51,835 nt of DNA from Ophiothrix spiculata (lineage: Eukaryota; Echinodermata; Ophiuroidea; Amphilepidida; Ophiotrichidae), in the NCBI GenBank assembly GCA_000969725.1, contig JXSR01S061946.1; one strand, 5' to 3'. The position numbers and the translations under genes were made by a program. Shown here in pieces: positions 44,711-51,835 of the stretch (its first letter is position 1; every line of letters begins with the position of its first letter). The notes beneath the pieces were generated by a model that made no database searches, had not been told where the DNA came from, and saw only the letters and a program-made list of their open reading frames with translations.

Positions 44711-45622
44711 TGGAACAAGTAATCAGACTCTGCTACAAGATCCGTAGCATATCCCTTGTATTCTACAACATTGTGACCTGCTGGATTTGTATTGTGTAAG
44801 GGACAAGCAATGATTGATTAGGATTGATTAAGGCCGAATCACTGCGTATTAATATATTTTTATATGAATTCTTCATAATTTTGGTATTATTTGGGGCTAA
44901 TTTTGTTGCTAACACATGGAGAAACATTGTAAATAAAGTCATTTGAATATTCAACAAGATTTGGTACGTTGTTATGATTTGAGAAATACGGACTAATTTA
45001 CTTCCCTGTTTGATCATATTGTTTATGTGCGTTAATCGGCTGTTTGTTGCATACTTCAAGATTTACAGAGTATATATAAACCTTGAAGTTCAAACCAAGC
45101 AGGCAATTAACGCACATAAACCAACATGACCATACGGCAAAATAAATTAGTCCGTGTTGTTCTGAACATTGTAACCTACCCAATCTTATTGAATGATCTA
45201 TTGAACTTATTGTTCAAGGTTTGTCCATCTGGTAGCAACAAATTAACCAAAAATGATACCAAAATCATGAATGATTCATGCACAAAATGTAATAACCCTA
45301 GTAAAAATCGAGTACAAAAATAGTACAACATTCCTAAGGTGCACATTTGGAACATCATTTAAGTATAATTTGAGTACATTTGTAGTACACAAATTTGTAC
45401 TATATTTGTACTAAAATTGTGTTCCAAATGTGCATCTCAGGAATGTTGTACTAGAATTGTACTCGATTTTTTCCAGGGAATATGCAGTGATTTGGTTTTA
45501 ATCAATCCTAATCAATCATAGTTAGTCTCCTACACAATACAAAAACACCGGATCACAGTGTTGAAGAATATAAGGGATATACAATTGATCTTGTAACATA
45601 TAGTCTCATTTCTTGGTTTTTG
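44711..45622. mobile_element. Large inverted-repeat element containing two smaller ones (3' UTR intron)
   Basis: The outer arms of about 140 bp (44711-44855 and 45475-45622) share words such as GATTGATTAGGATTGATTAA and TAATCAATCCTAATCAATC. Inside lie a second foldback at about 44985-45165 (TGTGCGTTAATCGGCTGTTT reversed near 45110) and a third at about 45297-45474 (AATCGAGTACAAAAATAGTA and TACTAGAATTGTACTCGATT). It looks like successive insertions. The sequence lies between the donor at 44671 and the acceptor at 46580. Confidence 0.65.
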
Positions 45623-46200
45623 TATCTCTAGATATAATGGTTGTGAACAAGGAACAACCCATAATTCATAAATTCATAAAAACTCATTTGATTCAAGGAA
45701 AGGCATGGTAGAATCAAAACAAACAAACAAAACTTTATTATTTGTTCTTATAAAGATGATATTTCATCCAATTCATTTCTTAGCAAACTGTTGACAGTGC
45801 TTCTATTTTCCAAAATTTTCAATTTCAGAACATGTGCTTGTCATTTAACAATGACTTTATTTTAGTTTTGAAATGTTAAATACATCCAAAAGCATGATAT
45901 CTTTAACCAAAAAATGTTTTGGTTGATGCAAAAGAGTTTTAATGTTGAGAATTTAATAATTTGTTTCTAGAAACACTATCACTGAATATCTCGTTCACTG
46001 GTGAATGACTTATTATATGCTTAAATTTTTGCTTATAACTTCACAAAGATAGAGAATTTATCTAAACTACTGACGGGCTACACTGATATTTGTAAGTTCT
46101 TTCTATACATATCAAACAAAAAGGTATGTTCCATAGCAAGTCTACTCTGAAAAGCATGATTGTAGCTAATGCCTTTAAGAATAGGCACTTTGAATTGAAG

Positions 46201-46444
46201 ACCCTAGAACTAGAAGGGGGTTAAGTCACATTGAGTACAAACTGAGAAAATGGCACTAACATCATATCATTTGTGTTGTCTTGAATGGTATTGCTGTATC
46301 TCGCAGCGACTCTTACGCATGCTCTGATCATCAAATTACTACAAAACTTGTACAGAATGTAGAAATGAGAATTCTGTAGCAGGAAATTGACATAACTCAA
46401 TTTTCGAACTTTTGTGACTTAACCCCCTTTTAGTTCTAGGGTCC
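46201..46444. mobile_element. MITE just upstream of the 3' UTR exon
   Basis: GACCCTAGAACTAGAAGGGG, GTTAAGTCACA at the left and TGTGACTTAACCCCCTTTTA, GTTCTAGGGTC at the right form inverted repeats of about 31 bp. About 244 bp, ending about 135 bp before the last acceptor. Confidence 0.78.
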
Positions 46445-46580
46445 TCAATTATGTATTTCATCACAATAGATATGCAGCTGAATGCAATTCTTTATAGATA
46501 AATGATCAATGAATGTTTATGTAACGTTGGTTATTAATTTTGATCATTAATGGCCGCAATTTCTTGTCTTTTCATTGCAG

Positions 46581-46985
46581 ATTCCCAGCAGCCATTTTAC
46601 CTGTGTAGAAGAATTAGGACCAGTCACCTGTAACATTTATTTATATTTAAGCTTCCCACAATGTAGAACAATTCTATTGCCAAATTGTGACAGTTTAGTA
46701 ATACCCCCTGGCATGAGTAACCTCAAACGACCTTTGACCTTGCACCAAAAATCACAGCAGTGCTGTATTAATTAATATTATGTAGAATCACACTTGTAAA
46801 TTTTGGAGGTGCTTGTCAGAATAATAATGAAACTTTAAATAAAAAAATGTATATTAATTATGATGATAAAAACAGAGCTTACCAATTCTTATTATTATAT
46901 TATTATTATTATTGTAAACATACTTTGTAAAATGTACATTGAAAAAAACATTGTATAAATAAATCTTGTGCAAGAGAAAAGTTGG
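46581..46985 (+). other. ARHGEF18: Terminal 3' UTR exon of the RhoGEF gene
   Basis: A good acceptor, TTGTCTTTTCATTGCAG, pairs with the donor at 44671, so the 3' UTR is probably split by an intron. The exon is AT-rich and has polyadenylation signals AATAAA at 46838-46843 and 46958-46963, so cleavage is expected near 46860 or 46980. The stop codon is only 10 bases before the junction, too close to trigger nonsense-mediated decay. If the intron is retained, the UTR simply reads on. Confidence 0.6.
46838..46963 (+). terminator. Two polyadenylation signals
   Basis: AATAAA occurs at 46838-46843 and again at 46958-46963, in the AT-rich end of the last exon. Use of the second would add about 120 bases to the 3' UTR. 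Confidence 0.5.
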
Positions 46986-47291
46986 TATTCATACTTAAGT
47001 TATGATATTTTTGTATATACATAAAACTGGCTGACTTCTCTTGATTCATGTCAAACATAGCTATATATGGCTGATGTTGTGCTACAAATTGAGGATGGAG
47101 ATCAGTGGCTATTCTTTTTAGTATTCACACTCCCCCGGAAAGATTTAGGAGCCATATATCAATAAATTAGACAAACATGCAATAGCTGATGGATAGCTCA
47201 TGCACTGTTTTGGTGATATCATGCCCATGCACCAAAGTTTAGCTTATAGCTATATAAGGAATTATCAATACTTGGGTAATATGATATAAAT

Positions 47292-47575
47292 CGTTATGTG
47301 AATGCAAGAAAGACGTATCTGCAATGGCTGCCCTGAGTTATATCTATTTTACCACTTGTCACATGAATGTGAAAATCCCTCAAAATTCCACTGTCTTATA
47401 TCAGTGGTTCTTGAAATGGTTCTTCATGTGACGAAATGGTTCTTCAAGTGACGATGTCACATGAAGAACCATTTCAAGAACCACTGACCCAAGACTGGAG
47501 ATTATACAGTGTGCAATCCAAATTTATGACAAATGGCAGCTATTGCAGATACGACTTTCTTGCACTCATATGACG
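47292..47575. mobile_element. MITE family A, copy 5, near full length
   Basis: 284 bp from CGTTATGTGAATGCAAGAAA to CTTGCACTCATATGACG. The central arm is partly duplicated (GAAATGGTTCTTCATGTGAC and GAAATGGTTCTTCAAGTGAC). AAT is on both flanks, a possible 3-bp duplication. Confidence 0.82.
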
Positions 47576-47944
47576 AATTAAGATATGGGGTCTGACCAGT
47601 TGTGATGATGCACCTCAAATGGGCTGTTAATACTGCCCTTGATTTTTAGATATTTGCAACTTATTATGGTCAAAGATTGTCATAGACTGAATTGTGGAAC
47701 TAAGATAAATGATCTGTATTGAGCAAAACGTAGGCCTAACAAACTTAATCCCAGTATTATTTTGTTTTATACATTGTTGTTCGTCATGTGTTTGTTGAAG
47801 TATGTTCAATACGTTATCCATACAGTTGTGTCCGTTTGGCTTACGTTCAGTATGGGTAACTTGTGTACATTATTCACACGTTTAGTGTTTATACAGTGAT
47901 GTATGACAGAGCCTTGTTCTTCTATTGTTCAGCTGATGCAGATT

Positions 47945-48138
47945 GTTGGTTGATAATGTAGATCAACCTATGACCTCTGAAGACTGGTTGCTGATCTATG
48001 TGATGATTTCTTGTTGACCTTGTACCTCTCAAGATTTCTTGCTGACCTATGACTTGTGATAATGGATTGCTGACCTACGACCTGTGAAGACTGCTCGCTG
48101 ACCTATGACTTGTGATAATTGCTTGTTTGACCTATAAC
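47945..48138 (+). repeat. Minisatellite block 1, about 28-bp unit
   Basis: Diverged copies of CTTGCTGACCTATGACCTGT plus GAAGATTA. The array continues at 48358-48462 and 49557-49692 and is split by two inserted sequences. Confidence 0.8.
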
Positions 48139-48218
48139 TAGTCCATCTAGATGGACCTCACAAGCGAGCGCCGTAGGCGCGCTTCGCGTTCGCTTGGGAG
48201 GTCCATCTCGATGGACTA
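48139..48218. repeat. 80-bp GC-rich palindrome inserted in the minisatellite
   Basis: TAGTCCATCTAGATGGACCT and AAGCGAGCG on the left mirror CGTTCGCTTGG and AGGTCCATCTCGATGGACTA on the right. A second foldback with ends GCAACATGAAA and TTTCATGTTGC (about 48247-48346) follows before the array resumes. Confidence 0.72.
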
Positions 48219-48357
48219 CTTATAACCTGCTCTGAACGTTTCAGGGCAACATGAAATCCAAAGGGTAATGCTGACTTTGGTGCCCAGGATTTCAATGGAA
48301 TAAAGCATGGACTTTTTAAAACTGCAAATTATTTTTCATGTTGCCTTTAAATGATTT

Positions 48358-48462
48358 TGTGATGATTACTTGGTGACCTATGACCTGTGCCGATTACTTG
48401 GTGACCTATGACCTGTGATAATTGCTTGCTGACTATGACCTGTAAGATTACTTGCTGACCTA
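48358..48462 (+). repeat. Minisatellite block 2
   Basis: Same unit as at 47945 (GATTACTTGGTGACCTATGA, CCTGTG), about four copies. It is cut on the right by the element at 48463. Confidence 0.8.
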
Positions 48463-49556
48463 CAGGTTGTAACAGAAAAAATTATACATTCTTGTTAGCG
48501 ATATCATTAGGAAAATAAAATCGTTGAATTCACAAACTTTTCCTTATATGAAAGGCTGTTTAAATGGCTACCAGAAACAGCTTAAATGGTCTCATTTAAT
48601 GGTCAGGATCAAAAGTTACGACTGTTTAAGTAAAGACCGCTGAAAACCACTTGGGCCGATTACACCATTATTTAAGCGTAAACATTTTTTAGAGATTCGA
48701 TGAAGATTAACAATGCAGCGAGCATGGTGAGATTAAATGACAAAAAGCACACCTCATGTTAAAGAATGTTTTTATTTTTTCATATGATAAGAATAATTCA
48801 TAAATAATTTTATGATATTTTATGATAAAAGTTATGCTTTAATAGGTTAAAATATTGCTTATATCCCAGAGTAAGCATAAACAGTTGCAGGCCTAAACAG
48901 TTGCATCAAAGCCTGTCATTCAAGCAAAGAGTGTAAAGCAATAATCCTTTTGCAGGTTTTTTTTCACACAGTTTCATATTCAAAGGGAAATATGGAAATT
49001 AAAAATAATTTTCCTAGCTCAATTGATAAAACTTAAGTTAAGTTCAGAAATGATAGTGTTTCATTTGACCTGTATTTAAAATCTCTAGGTAGTCTTAAAG
49101 TGATTGCATGTTGACTCTGTCATTTAGATGATATGTTGTCTCTCCAACTAGGATATCTCTTAAAACTTTGTTCTGGCATCCCGTCCAACATTAAGAAAAC
49201 AACAGTCTACGGGCAAGGTCATCATTAAGAGTCTATAATATGCCTTTGTTAGAAGTTCATGGAACATTAAAATCAGCCTCGTTATCCTGTTCAATATCGT
49301 ATGGCTGATTCGGGGCATTATGTGCCATTATTTTGCTACCGGTAAATTAATCGGATAAACTGGCCCAGGTGGTTTGAAGGTAGGGTCAGTATAATTGCCA
49401 TAACTCTGCTTGTAGACCATCAATTTGGATGAAACAAAGTGCATTTTGTAACTTAAGAAATTGGCTTTCGATATAGATTAATGACAATGTGATACAAGGT
49501 GTAACTTTATTCTCTCAGCGTAGATAACAATGTATAATTTTTTCTGTTACAACCTG
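48463..49556. mobile_element. 1.1-kb terminal-inverted-repeat element inside the minisatellite
   Basis: The ends CAGGTTGTAACAGAAAAAAT, TATACATT and AATGTATAATTTTTTCTGTT, ACAACCTG are near-perfect inverted repeats of about 30 bp, flanked by TA (48461-48462 and 49557-49558). The minisatellite continues on both sides, which fixes the boundaries. I see no transposase frame inside; the element is a non-autonomous DNA transposon, perhaps Tc1/mariner-like by its TA site. Confidence 0.85.
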
Positions 49557-49692
49557 TATATATGACATGTGAAGATTACTTACTGACCTCTGACCATTAC
49601 TTGCTAACCTATGACCTGTGTAGATTACTTGCTGACTGATGACCCTTGGTGATTGCTTAGTGACCTAATGACCTGTTAAGATTACTTGCTGT
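49557..49692 (+). repeat. Minisatellite block 3
   Basis: Continuation of the 28-bp array (GTGAAGATTACTTACTGACC, TGTAGATTACTTGCTGACTG). It ends at a poly-T run. Confidence 0.78.
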
Positions 49693-49899
49693 TTTTTTTT
49701 TTTTTGAAATTTGACATAGACACCTGACTTTCAACCTAAAAGCTTTTCGATTAAAAAAGTATGTTATCTATCAAATATGCTGACAAACAAATATTTTTAT
49801 TGTACATGTTCCAATCTTGCATTCCCTTTGAGGAGATAGTATGACGGGACTTTTGGACTGAATGCCTATAGATTAAATCTAGCGATTCAGTGTCGGCTA

Positions 49900-49966
49900 G
49901 CCTTGATAGCAAAGTTGGCACAGAGTCTGATTGAGGAGGACACAGGTTCAAATCCTTGTCTAGGCA
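49900..49966 (+). tRNA. tRNA-like sequence, probably a SINE head
   Basis: GCCTTGATAGCAAAGTTGGC resembles an A box, and ACAGGTTCAAATCCTTGTC a B box with a paired T stem; the end CTAGGC can pair with the start GCCTTG only partly. It is about 67 bases, too short for a normal variable region, with no clear anticodon stem. More likely a SINE head or tRNA pseudogene than a working tRNA. Confidence 0.3.
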
Positions 49967-50309
49967 AATTTTTTCTTCTCAAGTCTTGGTCCCAGTGAGA
50001 GAAAGAATAAAGTTCACAATCATGTTGTAATTGTACACATAATTTAGTTCGGAAACAGTTTCCATGGTGATTGGAAGTGACGGCCAAGTTTGGAATCTCC
50101 TTTATATATCTATGGTTTTGCACTATACTCTGTAAATGTGCATTGATCGACTGTTTGGTTTGTACTTCAGGTTTATAGAGTAAGAACTGCTGTGACAAAA
50201 GACGACAGGTTATTGATATATTTGCAGACTGAAAAATGACATGAACGTGGTGTAAAGACAACTATATAAACACCTCAAAACAGACAAGTGGACAGTTAGT
50301 CTGAACCCC

Positions 50310-51229
50310 ATAAATCCAAGTACGAGCCCTCAAACGTCCAACAAAATTGACATATATAACAAATATGCAATCTCAGCTAAATATTGACCCCAAATTTGCC
50401 TTCAAAACCGTTACCATTTTTTACACCAACCGTTTGAAACTTTGATCTCAGTTTTTATTTCTCATATAGGGTAATGCACATAATACACAATAAATGGTTC
50501 AACTGTACTCGCACTAAATGTACCGCCTAGAAAAGGTTGTTTACAGCATAATAAAATGTGCGGGTTTCAATTTCTATTCGTTCTGCATGACCAAGAAATG
50601 TCAATTTAAAATGTGAGGAAAATCAATAACCTGCGAAGTGTTCACTTTTCTTGTTTATTTGTTGAGATGGTTAGAAGAAAAGACATAGCTGAGTTGTTGA
50701 AGACACATCATCATGGTTCTCTTAATTGCTACACGAGCAAAAATAATGGGGCTTGTATATATCAAAAATTGACAATTTCAAATTCCAAGTTCTAAATGGA
50801 TGTCATACCGGTACATCTTACATGAACTTAATGTGTTTGCTTCATAAATGCTGAAGTAAAAATGCTTTATTTTTACAAATCATTTTAACTCATGTGTATA
50901 ATTTAAGAAAATCAAATCTTTTTGGCCTATAGTTATAGCCACTTGACATAAAGAAAATAAAGTCAAACCAATTTCATCAAAAAAGGATCAATTAACAGGT
51001 GTCTGAGTTGGTAAAGCAGTTAAGATCGACAGGCATTAGACAACAGCAGTTCTGTACTCCACGCAATATGAAAAAATTTGATCATCTAAAACTGGGATAG
51101 ATTTTTCAAACGGTGTAGACTGATGGTAATGGTTTTTATGTCACATTTTGGAATTAAGATTTAGCTGAGATTGCATATTTTTCATATGTCAATATTGATG
51201 GGAGTTTGAGGGCTCATTCTTGGATTTAT
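50310..51229. mobile_element. 0.9-kb inverted-repeat element downstream of the gene
   Basis: ATAAATCCAAGTACGAGCCC, TCAAACG and ATATGCAATCTCAGCTAAAT on the left are mirrored by ATTTAGCTGAGATTGCATAT and GAGTTTGAGGGCTCATTCTT, GGATTTAT on the right, with arms of about 80 bp. No recognisable transposase is in the core. Target duplication not clear. Confidence 0.7.
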
Positions 51230-51835
51230 CTAAAACCAGCATAAAATGACTAAACAACTACAACTACAAAATAGACCAGAGCCAACAGACTGACCGGTAG
51301 ACCTGTTTTCCCTAGTTTGGGTAAACATTTGGTTTATAGAATGTACACAAGAGCCACATTTCCATTTTATATAAATAACCAGTTTTGATCTGTTATTTGT
51401 AGCTTTCCTGCAAGTTTTGTTTGTTTTTCATGAAATGCATTGCACCCCTCAAAACTACATGTAGTCAAAATTAAGCAATAAAGTAGAAAAGAGAGGAAAA
51501 ATCATTTCAGATGAAACTAAAGCAAACAAGAATTTTACCTGTTATCAATCTAAATTTAGATATTGTGTTTTTCAAAACAAAGTTTATGAATTTATTTCGA
51601 TCCATTTTCTTTTTGTGGAGGAGGACTTTTGTCTGTTTTAGGACAACTATTTTGTGTGTACATATCAGATGCCTATTTCTATCTAAACATTTTGTTTTTG
51701 TATCTAAAACTTCAAAGGGAGTGTGAATACTAAGTAGATTCCTCTTGTTTATTATATGTACAATCTTGAAAAGCCTATTTTCTATATTTAAATTATACCA
51801 AATGATGGAATAAAAAGAAAGTTGATATTTTACTT

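Larger units (their letters stand above)
46986..51835. other. Region downstream of the RhoGEF gene
   Basis: No protein-coding gene that I can support. Besides the elements listed at 47292, 47945-49692, 49900 and 50310, it is AT-rich non-coding sequence; 51240-51835 shows nothing distinctive. Confidence 0.5.

Noticed and set aside
49900..49966. Functional tRNA gene
   Set aside because: A- and B-box-like words are present, but the acceptor stem pairs poorly and no clear anticodon arm is seen; kept only as a tRNA-like sequence.

Overview
The window is eukaryotic genomic DNA: AT-rich, intron-rich, crowded with short inverted-repeat elements, tRNA-derived SINEs and minisatellites, and broken by one 570-base assembly gap. 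The one gene and the repeat style suggest a marine invertebrate, most likely a non-vertebrate deuterostome such as an echinoderm or hemichordate. That placement is inference, because nothing here fixes the species. There is no bacterial operon, CRISPR array or prokaryotic mobile element.

One protein-coding gene, on the + strand, fills the first 47 kb. Twenty-two coding exons (1074 to 44660) join with matching splice phases at every junction into one open frame of 1056 codons. A non-coding final exon with two AATAAA signals follows (46581 to about 46985). The gene enters from the left, so its 5' exons and promoter are outside the window. The protein is an Lbc-type RhoGEF. In order it has the end of a C1-like zinc finger, a Ser-rich linker, a Dbl-homology (DH) domain, a pleckstrin-homology (PH) domain, a short coiled coil, a Ser-rich stretch with the motif KRAETFSGFD, a helical segment, and a basic/Ser-rich tail ending DVIYF. 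The tail features (LLSATNE, Lys-Leu-Ser motifs, DVIYF end) point to ARHGEF18 (p114RhoGEF). ARHGEF2, AKAP13 and ARHGEF28 belong to the same family, and one invertebrate gene may represent several of them. Family members load GTP onto RhoA and drive actomyosin contraction.

The introns hold most of the other content. It includes two short hAT-type elements with perfect 8-bp target duplications, a mariner-like MITE with TA flanks, four MITE families present in two to six copies, long snap-back palindromes, several tRNA-derived SINEs, a degraded LINE running across the gap, and two minisatellites of about 29 bp. Downstream of the gene (46986 to 51835) I see no gene. That part holds a 28-bp minisatellite split by a 1.1-kb terminal-inverted-repeat element, one more MITE copy, a tRNA-like sequence and a 0.9-kb inverted-repeat element.

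The most unusual feature is at the exon ends of two neighbouring RhoGEF exons. A 5' splice site has been tandemly duplicated into five identical donors after the exon that ends the DH domain. The 3' half of the next exon, the first PH exon, has been duplicated together with its donor. One of the five donors would add exactly 30 residues in frame between DH and PH. I found no evidence of a wholly new biological system.
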